DNA of 64,000 nt, from contig JAULJL010000021.1 of assembly GCA_030761205.1 (NCBI GenBank), forward strand, positions 10,769,160 to 10,833,159, written 5' to 3'. Position numbers and translations under genes: made by a program. Within the stretch, counting starts at the first letter, position 1. Every line of letters begins with the position of its first letter. The notes under the pieces are model-generated. The model was not told the origin of the DNA. It did no database searches and saw nothing but the letters and a program-made list of their open reading frames with translations. The DNA is from Fremontodendron californicum. Taxonomy: Eukaryota > Streptophyta > Magnoliopsida > Malvales > Malvaceae. Below are positions 54,251-64,000 of the stretch, one piece after another.

Positions 54251-55313
54251 GTCTCATAATAATGAATGCGAAAACAATCTCATCAGTAATTCGGAAATCA
54301 ATTTTGAGAAATGTATTGATATTGGTGAAATTGACGATGAAGAGACTGCAGGGAACTACGATTTACCACTCGATCTATTGAGATTAATAGAATCATAAGA
54401 AAAGAAAATTATGCCTAACCAGGAGACAACAGAAGTTGTTAATCTAGGAGATGAGGATAATAAGAAAGAGGTAAAAATCGGCACTTCGCTACCAGTGACA
54501 AAGAAGCAAGAGTTGGTAGAATTACTCCACGAGTATGCGGATGTGTTCGCATGGTCCTACCAAGACATGCCGGGACTCGATACAGATATTATGGTTCATC
54601 GTTTGCCTTTAAAACCAGAATGCAAACCTGTGAAACAGAAGTTGAGACAAATGAAGCCTGAAATGCTGCTAAAAATCAAGGAGGAAGTAAAAAAGCAGTT
54701 CGATGCCGGATTTTTTTAAGTCGCTAAGTATCCCGAATGGGTAGCAAATGTGGTCCCAGTCCCGAAGAAAGATGGGAAAGTACGAATGTGCGTTGATTAT
54801 CGCGACCTAAACAGAGCTAGTCCAAAAGATAGCTTCCCGCTACCCCATATCGATACCTTGGTCGATAATACTGCCAAACACTCACTGTTCTCATTTATGG
54901 ACGGTTTTTTGGGCTACAACCAAATCAAGATGGCACCAGAAGATATGGAGAGGACCACTTTCGTGACAATGTGGGGAATATTTTGTTACAAGGTTATGCC
55001 GTTTGGGTTAAAAAACGCCGGTGCAACTTATCAAAGAGCAATGGTGACCCTCTTTAACGACATAATGCACAAAGAAGTAGAAGTTTATGTCGATGACATG
55101 ATTGCAAAGTCACGTGAAGATGAAGATCACGTGGTTAATCTAAGAAAGTTATTCGGGAGATTAAGGAAGTTCCAACTTAAGCTCAACCCGGCCAAGTGCA
55201 CTTTTGGTGTGACATCCGGCAAACTTCTAGGTTTCATTGTTAATGAGAAAGGAATTGAAGTAGATCCCGACAAGATACGTGCTATCCAGAATTTATCTCC
55301 GCCTCGGACATAG
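54251..55313 (+). pseudogene. Reverse transcriptase of Y
   Basis: RT lead-in (VFAWSYQDMPGLD, HRLPLKPECKPVKQKLRQM), then fingers and palm: VPVPKKDGKVRMCVDYRDLN, FSFMDGFLGYNQIKM, VMPFGLKNAGATYQR, and the catalytic YVDD at 55086-55097. Stops at about 54392, 54718 and 55311 interrupt a single frame at positions where relatives have Gln or similar. The key catalytic residues are intact. Confidence 0.88.
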
Positions 55314-55319
55314 AAGAAA

Positions 55320-55841
55320 GTGCGAGGATTTCTAGGAAGATTGAATTACATTGTTCGTTTCATTTCTCAGCTCACCGCTAAGTGTGATCCAATTTTCAGA
55401 CTCCTCAAAAAACGTGATCCGGGTGAATGGGATGAGGATTGCCAGGTTGCATTCGACAAAGTGAAAGAATATCTTACCAACCCACCGGTACTGGTACCAC
55501 CAACACCAGGAAGACCGCTAATTTTGTATTTGGTAGTACATGAGAAATCCATGGGTTGTGTTTTGGGACAGCAAGATGGGACAAGCAAGAAAGAACATGC
55601 CATCTACTACCTGAGCAAAAAGTTTACAGATTACGAGGCCAAGTACTCGGCAGTAGAAAAGATATGTTGCGCGTTGGCTTGGGCTGCTCATAGGCTACGA
55701 CAATATATGTTATACCATACCACGTTGCTTGTTGCTAAATTGGACCCCATTAAATACATCTTTGAGAAACCCTCATTATCAGGAAGACTGGCAAGATGGC
55801 AAGTTCTGCTGTCTGAATATGACATCACCTATGTCTCGTAG
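55320..55841 (+). pseudogene. RT connection and first RNase H of Y
   Basis: The frame continues with VRGFLGRLNYIVRFISQLT (RT thumb/connection), then RNase H-like text LILYLVVHEKSMGCVLGQQD, HAIYYLSKKFTDYEAKYS and CALAWAAHRLRQYM. The first catalytic Asp of typical RNase H (usually Y-x-D/ASD) is not conserved (LVVHEKSMG), consistent with decay of this domain in Tat elements that have a second RNase H. Ends at a TAG at 55839. Confidence 0.82.
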
Positions 55842-55874
55842 AAGGCCATAAAAGGAAGTGCAGTAGTTGAATTC

Positions 55875-56711
55875 TTGGCGGATAAAGCCACCGAAGATTA
55901 TGAGCCAGTGAAATTTGACTTCCCTGATGAAGACTTAATGGCTATTTCCGAAGAAGATGAAGACGAGGAATCAAAGAAAGATGTGAGGAAGATGTATTTC
56001 GACGACGCATCGAATGCTCTGGGGTACGGTGTCAGAACAGTTTTGATATCGCCAGAAGGGACCTACTGCCCAATCACTGCAAGATTGACTTTCAAATGCA
56101 CCAATAATATGGGGGAGTATGAGGCCTGTGTCATGGGACTTCAAGCCGCTATTGCAAAGAAGATAAGCGAGTTAGAGGTGTATGGAGACTCGGCTCTAGT
56201 CATTTGCCAGTTAAAAGGGGAATGGGAGATAAGGGACTCGAAGTTGGTTCTATACCACAAGTTCATAGTTGAATTGGTTCAACAGTTCGAAAAGATCGAA
56301 TTCAACTATCTACCCCGAGAGGAAAATCAAATGGCCGACGCTCTTGCTACGTTAGCCTCAATGTTCAAGATAAATACAAGCGCTGACGTCCAGCCCATTA
56401 AGATGAACATACGAGAAGTGCCCGCACACTGTATGCATGTTGAAGAAGAGCCGGATGGGAGGCCATGGTACCATGACATCCTTCAATACGTAAAACATCA
56501 GCAATACCCGGAACATGCCACAGAAAATGACAAAAAAACTTTGAGAAGATTGGCGATGGGATTCTTTCTAGATAAAGAAGTATTGTACAAAAGGAGTAGA
56601 GATCATACGTTGCTAAGATGCGTGGAAGCAAATGAAGCTAAGAGAATACTCGAGGAGGTTCATGAAGGGGTTTATGGAATGCATGCAAACGGCCACATGA
56701 TGGCTAAGTAG
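55875..56711 (+). pseudogene. Second, archaeal-type RNase H of Y
   Basis: MYFDDASNALGYGVR (Asp), NNMGEYEACVMGLQAAI (Glu), LEVYGDSALVICQL (Asp) and PREENQMADALATLA (Asp) give a complete D-E-D-D set. This is the extra aRNH acquired by the Tat lineage and related to plant RNase H-like proteins. Relatives usually have Asp-Gly at the first site; here it is Asp-Asp. The integrase zinc-domain start (VHEGVYGMHANGH) follows before a TAG at 56709. Confidence 0.85.
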
Positions 56712-57713
56712 ATTATGAGAGCAGGTTATTATTGGATGATAGTGGAGAGGGATTGCATCAGGTATGTCCGGAAATGCCATAAGTGCCAAATATACGCGGA
56801 TAAGGTACATGCAACTCCGACAGCTCTGCACGTTATGACAACACCATGGCCTTTTTCTATGTGGGGAATGGATCTGATTGGGCCGATTACCCCTAAGGCC
56901 TCGAACGGACATCGCTTCATTTTGGTGGTGATCGATTATTTCACGAAGTGGGTTGAAGCTGCTTCTTATGCTAGCGTGACCAAGTCAGTGGTGTGTAGAT
57001 TCTTGAAGAAGGAAGTAATCTGCCGATACGGTCTCCCAGAGAAAATCATTACAGATAATGCTCTCAATCTAAACAACACCATGATGAAAGAGATTTATAC
57101 TCAGTTTAAAGTCAGACATCACAACTCGGCACCTTACCGTTTTAAGATGAACAGGGCAGTGGAGGCTGCTAACAAGAATATAAAGAAAATCGTGGCTAAA
57201 ATGACTGATAAGTACAAAGATTGGCACGAGAAACTCCCGTTTGCTCTGCACGCTTACAGAACATCGGTGCGTACTTCTACGGGAGCTACTCCTTATTCCT
57301 TGGTGTATGGGATGGAAGCTGTTCTGCCAATTGAGGTTGAGATCCCCTCTTTGAGAATTTTGATGGAAGTTGAGTTGGAAGAAGCGGAATGGGTTCGAGC
57401 CCGCTATGAGCAGCTTAATTTGATTGAGGAAAAAAGGATGACGGCACAGTGTCATGGCCAATTATACCAAAGACAGATGATGAGGGCACACAATAAAAAG
57501 GTTCACCCAAGAGAGTTTCGAGAAGGTGATTTGGTTTTGAAAAAGATCCTTCCTAATCAGCAAGATCCAAGAGGAAAATGGGCACCGAATTGGGAAGGTC
57601 CGTACGTGGTGAAAAGAGTATTTTCAGGAGGGGCAATGATTTTAGCCGAAATGGACGGCGCAGATTTTTCGAGCCCGATCAATGCTGATGCAGTAAAAAA
57701 ATATTATGCGTAA
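56712..57713 (+). pseudogene. Integrase of Y
   Basis: A TAG separates the two halves of the zinc domain; the C-X2-C half is CHKCQIYAD. The catalytic core shows Asp in WGMDLIGPITP, Asp in KIITDNALN and Glu in RAVEAANKNIKK, so the DDE triad is present although DNG and NGAVE-type Gly residues are replaced. The C-terminal part, VLKKILPNQQDPRGKWAPNW with EGPYVVKRVFSGGAM, ends KKYYA at 57713, the normal pol end in Tat elements. Confidence 0.87.
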
Positions 57714-58596
57714 AAAAAAATAAAAAATAAAATAAAAATAAAAAAAGGAGAGGTTCAGACTGAAAACCTGAAATGGCAGTTCGAATGAAAGGAAGGATCG
57801 AGGCTGAAAACCCTAAAGGGCGGCCTAGATGAAGGATAAACAAAAGTTGGGGCAACCGGAAATAACCCGTCTGAAGCAATTATGTGGGGCAAGAGATCAA
57901 GGCAGGATGGAAACTTTCGATTGATGCCAATATGTTCTTTTCTCTCTAAAATGGAAATATTTACCCCAATTCATGAAGTTTTGTCTTTAAGTTATCTTCA
58001 TTTCTTTGGAATTTTCTTAAAATAATGCATCATGTTAACATGAAATGTGAATGATGATAAATAAATGAACGCGGCATAAAAGGAGCTTTTACGATTACTC
58101 TAGGCAAGTTTGAGAATTGGAAAATCAGAAAGAGAAAAAAATGATAATAAGGAGATGACGGGGCAGTATGAGACATCGATCTACTTATGCTCTTTGAAAG
58201 TAAAGAAAGCAATGTTCGACATATGAAATGGTCTTGAGGGAAGTATACGAAGCTCTGACTCCGGCTAAGAAAAGATCGTGAAGAAGTAGGTTGTGGACAG
58301 TTAGTCAAGTCGAAGAAGGAAAGGAAAGGAAACTGAAAAAAAAAAACTTTACAGAAAAATAGCATGAGAAGTTTAATCAAGTTAAGATACAAACAAGGGC
58401 ATCGAATCATGATTCGAGCCTTAAATCATACATTCCATTATCATAAGCATCCATTGCATCATCATGACATTGCTAACAATCAGGAATTAACATTGTACAA
58501 AAAAAGGGTGTGAATGACAGGCAGACAAGAAAAATGGAAACCGACTACAACAGGGAGTCGAAAATCATCATAATCAGGAAGAAGGTAGCAATTTAT
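57714..58596 (+). other. 3' untranslated region of Y
   Basis: About 0.9 kb between pol and the minisatellite. It has A-rich text at 57714-57750 and no recognised ORF in sense orientation. Confidence 0.7.
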
Positions 58597-59066
58597 TTTC
58601 AAGTGATAGAGCCTCTGATGAGAGGAGCAATTTATTTTTCAAGTGATAGAGCCTCTGATGAGAGGAGCAATTTACTTTCCAAGTGATAGAGCCTCTGATG
58701 AGAGGAGCAATTCATTTTCAAAGTGATAGAGCCTCTGATGAGAGGAGCAATTTATTTTCCAAGTGATAGAGCCTCTGATGAGAGGAGCAATTTATTTTTC
58801 AAGTGATAAAGCCTCTGATGAGAGGACAATTTATTTTCCAAGTGATAGAGCCTCTGATGAGAGGAGCAATTTATTTTCCAAGTGGTAGAGCCTCTGATGA
58901 GAGGAGCAATTTATTTTCCAAGTGATAGAGCCTCTGATGAGAGGAGCAATTTATTTTCCAAGTGATAGAGCCTCTGATGAGAGGAGCAATTTATTTTTGA
59001 AGTGATAGAGCCTCTGATGAGAGGAGCAATTTATTTTTCGATTGATAAGAACCTCCGATGGAGAGG
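58597..59066 (+). repeat. 40-bp minisatellite in the 3' region of Y
   Basis: Eleven near-identical units plus one degenerate unit. Each contains GATAGAGCCTCTGATGAGAG and AGCAATTTATTTTCC. Every unit has a small inverted repeat CCTCT-GATG-AGAGG. Confidence 0.95.
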
Positions 59067-59148
59067 TCCCTCCTAGAACAAATGCATGCACAATCCCAGA
59101 CAAAAACGTTGCTCATGTCTTTGCCGTATTCCTGATTCTCAGCAATGT

Positions 59149-59162
59149 GCAAAGAGGGCAGC
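59149..59162 (+). promoter_or_regulatory. Polypurine tract of Y
   Basis: GCAAAGAGGGCAGC directly before LTR2; nearly identical to the X tract, with the preceding CTGATTCTCAGCAATGT also shared. Confidence 0.85.
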
Positions 59163-62100
59163 TGTCGCAACCGTTTTCGGCCCGGGTCGGATTCGAACCC
59201 GACCCGGGCCTTCTACAAGCCCACACAAGCAGGCCAACTCGGGCCTGCTAACCAGCAATTCCAACATTTTTTTTTTCATCTAGCCCAATAGGGCCTGTTA
59301 CCAAACAGGCCCACCCCTATCCCCAAAACCCTAACCCTAGTCCTCCTGCAGCAGCCACCCTCCCCTACCGCCGCCTGCCACCATAGCCTCCCCTGTCACC
59401 ACCACCACCTCTACACGCCACCCCAAAACAGCCCCTGCCCTAAGCCCACCCCCACACGCCAATCCATCCGCCCCCAAAACAGACAGAACCCAAACCCACA
59501 CTCAACCACCCTAACCTTAGCCCCCTTACACCACACGCCATCGACCCCCCTTTAAAAACCCAGATCGAAATCCACAAAAAGGGAGAGGGAGGATCCGAAA
59601 AAAATTTCACAACAAAAAAAGAGGCAGCCCCTGCAAGAAAAAAACAAAAGAGGAGAAAGGGAGGAAGAATAAAAAAAAAAGAACGATCCAGAAAAAAAAA
59701 AAGAAACATACCTGTAAAAAAAAAAAAGAGGTCAGAGGACACACAAAAAAGAGAAAAAAGAAAAACAAAAAGAGAGAAAGCAAAAAAGGGAGCTCTTTTT
59801 TTCAAAAATCCGAAACTTCGAATTCAGATCTACGAACGAAGGGTGGTTTTTGGTCGAAACTATCTACAGATCGGGAACGAGGAGGAATGTTTTGAGCCCG
59901 AATCGGATCGAATCGGAGCTCCGGCGACGGCGGCGGCGTGTCTGGCTAGGGTTTCAGAGAAGGTGAAAGGGAAAAGTTTTTTTTTTCTGAAATAAATAAA
60001 AATGGCAAAAAAAAAAACCTAGTTTTAAATACCAGCAAGTGGGTCGGGTCCAGGGACCCGCGCGTGGGTCCGTGCCTGGACACGACCCGTTTGTAATTTT
60101 ATTTTATTTTATTTATTTTTTTCCTTCTATTCGAGCGGGTCGGGTCATGGGACCCGCGTGTGGACCCGACCCGTATGTAACCTTTTTTTCTCTCCCAAGC
60201 GGGTCGGGTCACAGGACCCGCATACGGGTCCGCGTGTTGGACCCGACCCGACCCCATTTTTTGTTTTTTTTTTGTTGCTTTTGCTTTTGCTTTTGCTTTT
60301 GCTTTTGATTTTGTTTTTTTTTTCTTTTGTTTTTTTATATACATATACATATATTTATATTATATATTTATATATATATATTAAAAAAATGTAATAATAA
60401 TATAATAATAATAAGTAAAAAGTATAATAAATAAAAAATAATAATAATAGTAAAAATAAATAATAAATAATGTAGTATTAATAAAAATATAAAAAAATAA
60501 TAAAAATATATGGTGTTATTAATAATAAAAAATATAAAAATGAAAAATATGATAGTAAAAATGAAAAATGAAAAAATAAAAAATATGATGGTGGTAAAAA
60601 TAAAAGTAATAAAATATAGTAATAAAAAATAAATGAAAAAAATGAAAGATAAATATATATATATATAAAAAAGGGGCAAAAAGATAAAAAAAAATAAAGA
60701 AAATATAATAGAAAATAATGATGAAAGTAAAAAAATATAAATAAAAAAAGACAAAAAAATAATGATAAATAATAATATAAAAATGAATATAATAATTATA
60801 ATAAAAAATAATTATAATAGTAAAAATTAAATATAAATAATATGATGTTAGTAGAAATGAAAATAACAAAAAAATGATGAATTATGATGATAGTAAAAAT
60901 TAATAAAAAGAAAGAATAAAAATATGGTACTAGTAAAAAAAAAAATATTAGTAAAAGTAAAAAATATAAGAATAATGATAAGAGTAAAAAAAAAAAAAGG
61001 AGATTAAATAAAAATAAAAAAAATAATATTAGTAGTGAAACAAAAATGAATGAATCTTCAAGATAAATAAATTTCATGCACTTTGCACTTTTTTATTATT
61101 GTTTTTGTCCGCATCATGTGCATTCGTGTAACAAAAAGGATGAATACGGATTTGCCGACGACGGAATTCGAAGGACGTCACGGTTGTGATTCCTAAGATA
61201 TCCTGAGGTGAGAGAATTTCGCTAAATATCACCACGAGTAGTGGGAGTATTTAGCGATATGCTCGACACAAAATTTCGTTTTCACCTAAAAATGGAATTA
61301 GTCAAAATATAAATAAATACATAGTGAATGTTACGTATTTGATATTTCGTCATGCTCGTGTTATATGCTAAATTGTGTGCATTCAATATTTTATTCGCAC
61401 ATGTTATATGCTAAATTGTGTGCATTCAATATTTTATTCGCATCATTCACATTTAAATAAAATCGTTGAATACGGATTAGCCGACGACGGAAATCGAAGG
61501 ACGTAACGGTTGTGATTCCCAAGATATCCCGAGGTGAGAGAATTTCGCTAAGTATCACCACGAGTAGTGGGAGTATTTAGCGATATGCTCGATACAAAAA
61601 TTCGTTTTCATTTATGGAAATCATCAAAATAAAAAGAACGAATAAAAAATGAATATTTACGTATTTGATATCTTGTCGTGCTCGTGTTCTTAATATTATG
61701 ATTTGCGTGTTTAATTTTATAATTATGTATTTAATCTTATGTTTTATATGCTAAGTCGTATGCATCCGATATCTAAATATTCGCATCATACGCATTTAAA
61801 TAAAAATGGATGTAAATTGCCGACGACAAAATTCGAAGGATATCACAGTTGTGATTCTTAAGATATCTTGAGGTGAGAGGATCTCGTTAAATACCACCAA
61901 GAGTATTGGGAATATTTAATGAGTATTCTCGATAATAAATTTACGTTCAATTTCATTTTCAAAAAGATAATAATAATTCAAAAAGCCCGAATAATAAACA
62001 TGTTTTGTTTTAAAAAATAAAAATAAAAAAATAAAAAGAGAAATAATTTTAAATGCCGATGTCAAGTCCATTAAATCGAGATTTAAGATAACACGTGATT

Positions 62101-62359
62101 AAATGGTACCGTTTTCTAAACGGGCGTTGTGGGGGTGCTAATCCTTCTCCGCAGGTAACCGATTCTCGAACCCGATTTTGTTTTCTCTCTGGTTCAAAAT
62201 GCGGACTTCAAAATTGGTTTTACAAAATGTTTTAATTAATTTTAAAATATTTTACTAAAACCGGTTTTAATAGGTGGCCAATCACACCTACAAAAAAGAT
62301 TGGTGGCGGCTCCATTTTGTTTTCAAATTCGTCTAGCGGTCAAAAAAACCGTTATGACA
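59163..62359 (+). repeat. Full-length LTR of Y shared by the two internal regions
   Basis: 3197 bp, TGTCGCAACCG to CGTTATGACA. It starts with a GC-rich palindromic segment (GGCCCGGGTCGG). It contains AAACCCTAG-type text in antisense, three GGGTCGGGTC units (60041-60250), an A/T-rich stretch and three ~100-bp modules (about 61146-61265, 61478-61590, 61815-61935). It lies between internal region 1 and internal region 2. Confidence 0.92.
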
Positions 62360-62362
62360 GCT

Positions 62363-62381
62363 TGGCGACTCCGCTGGGGAC
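62363..62381 (+). promoter_or_regulatory. Second Y primer-binding site
   Basis: TGGCGACTCCGCTGGGGAC after LTR2, identical to 46808-46826. Confidence 0.85.
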
Positions 62382-63462
62382 TTTTGAGAGTCGAGCCATA
62401 AGTTAGTCATGTGTTATCTTAAAATCTCGATTTAACGGATTTAATCGGTCTTTAATTTTAATTCTCTTGTTCTTAATTTTCTTTATTTATTAAATCGACT
62501 GTTTATTTATTGTCATCATTCTCGTTATCATTATTTTGCTTACATTTATGCTTTGATATTTGTTGATTCTTTATTCTCTTTTTTTATTATTATATTTTTT
62601 ATTCATTTTTTTAGATACTATTAATTCTAGTAATTATGGGATGATTAGAATAAAGAGTCGTAAATAAGTACTCGAAGGTTTGTTTGTTCCTTCTCACACA
62701 CGGACACGTGCATTTCATACATAACCTCTATACCCGAGCTACATCCTCTTAGGAAAAAGTAAAGTACCTACGCTCTCGTGAGGTAATAACCTCCGCATGG
62801 GCTAGCGAAACGCTTTTAGAGAGAGGAAGTACCTACGCTCTCGAGAGATAATAATCTCCGCACGGGCTAGCGAAAAATCTCTCGCTCGAATTGAACCCTT
62901 TCCTTTGGAAGCCTATAATGGGTAAGGATCAGGGGGCCTTGCTAGCCTTCGTAGGCGACAGCGAGGACCAATTTGAAGGCCTTTAGATTGCGAATCTGAA
63001 CCTCATATTAGAACGCCATGAGAAACTCTCCCTAGGTAGAGCCTATCTTATCCGACGTCTGTAAATTCACCCGAAATTAGGACACATGAAGGAACGCTTC
63101 TTACCTTTCACTACTTTTGTTTACTTTCGAACCACGAAGTGGGTATTGACCGAATCAGCCCAAATACCCGCATTGGTTCACTTTGTGACTTTAGGGTGAA
63201 CGAACACCCTAATTAAAGTCCTTTGTAGGCAAGGATCGAGGTTTTTCCAAAATGAGTTTTTCTCAAAATATTTGTTATTTTATGTAAATAAATAATGCCG
63301 GAGCTTTCAATTCATTTATTCATTTGTTCTTTGAATTCTTTCATGTGGATATACTGACGAGTTTTCCTTTTATGTTGCTCTGCATAACTTACATTGGCAT
63401 CACATTAGCATTCCACGTCGAGGTATTATTCTCAAAAGTATCTTTCAGCAAGTTAATTTCTC
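62382..63462 (+). other. Second Y leader
   Basis: Homologous to 46827-47907 with few substitutions. Both stem-loops, GAGGT-AATA-ACCTC (about 62779) and GAGAT-AATA-ATCTC (about 62844), are conserved. Confidence 0.8.
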
Positions 63463-64000
63463 ATGGAGCCCACCGAGCGTCAGATTATCTCGTCATCCGT
63501 AAGCGTCATGTGTGAATCGTCGGTAGATGTGCAAGAATGGGCAAGAAATATGCAACAAAAAGAGGGGGACTGTTTGATTGAAGGTTATATCCCGAGTCTA
63601 CCCGAAAGAATAAATTTGGAACTCACATAGAATAACTTAACTGAGTTGGCCGATATTTGGGAACGAATGACGTGGGAAAGGAAGAAGAAATTTTCTGAAA
63701 AATATGGCCAGATTGCTTCGCTCATCCCAGTGGTAATTGAAGAGTCCATGATCAGGGCAGCCATCCAGTTTTGAGACCCTTCTTATAGGTGTTTTGCTTT
63801 TAATGGAGAGGATTTGACACCGACTATAGAGGAGTACTCAATTCTTGTCGGGTTAGAGCTTCGTTTCCCGGATAAGGTATACGTCAGAAAGCCAAAGTTG
63901 GGTTTCCGTAAAAAGTTGAAAAAGCTCATCGGGGTAGAGGTAGAAGACCCGGATCTGAAACAAAAAGGGAAACATGTCTGCATTCCTTGGGATTTCTTTC
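63463..64000 (+). pseudogene. Second Y ORF1, N-terminal part, cut by window end
   Basis: Same start (MEPTERQIISSS) and domain as 47908-50070. It carries its own stops, TAG in ELT*NNL near 63628 and TGA in IQF*DPS near 63772, at codons that read Gln and Trp in the first copy. So the two copies decayed independently. Confidence 0.85.

Larger units (their letters stand above)
44331..64000 (+). mobile_element. Element Y: Tat/Ogre-like Ty3/gypsy, LTR-internal-LTR-internal array
   Basis: Plus-strand element: 5'-truncated LTR (44331-46804), tRNA-Arg-type primer site, leader, ORF1, gag, protease with G-patch-like tail, intron, RT, RNase H, a second archaeal-type RNase H, integrase, 3' minisatellite, polypurine tract and LTR (59163-62359). 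That LTR is followed by another primer site, leader and ORF1 that run off the window. An extra ORF upstream of gag, a pol intron and dual RNase H are Ogre/Tat hallmarks. Many in-frame stops and some frameshifts make this copy non-coding. Confidence 0.92.

Noticed and set aside
58597..59066. CTGATGAG in each 40-bp Y repeat resembles the hammerhead ribozyme core, hinting at a retrozyme.
   Set aside because: The required GAAA box and stem II/III arrangement are missing; the motif is part of a simple CCTCT/AGAGG inverted repeat.
1..64000. tRNA or rRNA genes.
   Set aside because: The only tRNA-like matches are the 18-19-base primer-binding sites; no full cloverleaf or rRNA core sequence was seen.

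Overview
The window is plant nuclear DNA, most likely from a eudicot. It is AT-rich and almost wholly built of nested LTR retrotransposons of plant lineages: Athila-like and Tat/Ogre-like Ty3/gypsy, plus a Ty1/copia relic. There are also pieces of a LINE, Helitron-like and hAT-like elements. The only host-type gene I recognise is a small vascular-related-unknown-protein (VUP)-like coding sequence with a nonsense codon. Species cannot be named from the sequence.

Layout. (1) 1-7499, minus: an Athila-like element (A1), cut by the window start and inserted in a copia element. (2) 7500-11020, minus: that copia relic, whose LTR ends just past the stop codon of the VUP-like sequence (11027-11437, minus). 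A LINE fragment lies on the other side of the VUP-like sequence (11590-12234). (3) 12235-15561: AT-rich intergenic DNA with microsatellites. (4) 15562-37873, minus: element X, a gag-only relative of Tat/Ogre with TSD GAAAT, ~2.9-kb LTRs and a long minisatellite. (5) 26741-36199, minus: a second Athila-like element (A2) nested in X's 5' LTR, with TSD ATAAA and nearly identical LTRs. (6) 37879-44330: intergenic DNA with MITE-like, Helitron-like and degenerate tandem repeats. (7) 44331-64000, plus: a Tat/Ogre-like element Y arranged LTR-internal-LTR-internal. It has an extra ORF1, gag, a protease with a glycine-rich tail, an intron, RT, two RNases H and integrase, all damaged by stops and frameshifts.

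The most unusual content is in A1 and A2. Both have lost RT, RNase H and most of integrase. Yet both keep, in sense orientation in the slot where Athila elements usually carry an env-like ORF, the same two intact accessory ORFs. One is a LOG-type cytokinin nucleotide phosphoribohydrolase-like protein (215 aa). The other is a 178-aa protein with a basic stretch and four-cysteine cluster resembling the cysteine-rich nucleic-acid-binding proteins of carlavirus-like RNA viruses. A2 is young by its LTRs, so this cargo moved recently in an element with no polymerase of its own. Its enzymes must have been supplied in trans.

X and Y are related: they share LTR ends, a tRNA-Arg-type primer site, a repeated LTR module, a conserved leader with paired hairpins, and minisatellites just upstream of the polypurine tract. 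X looks like a gag-only derivative that depended on a Y-like partner.
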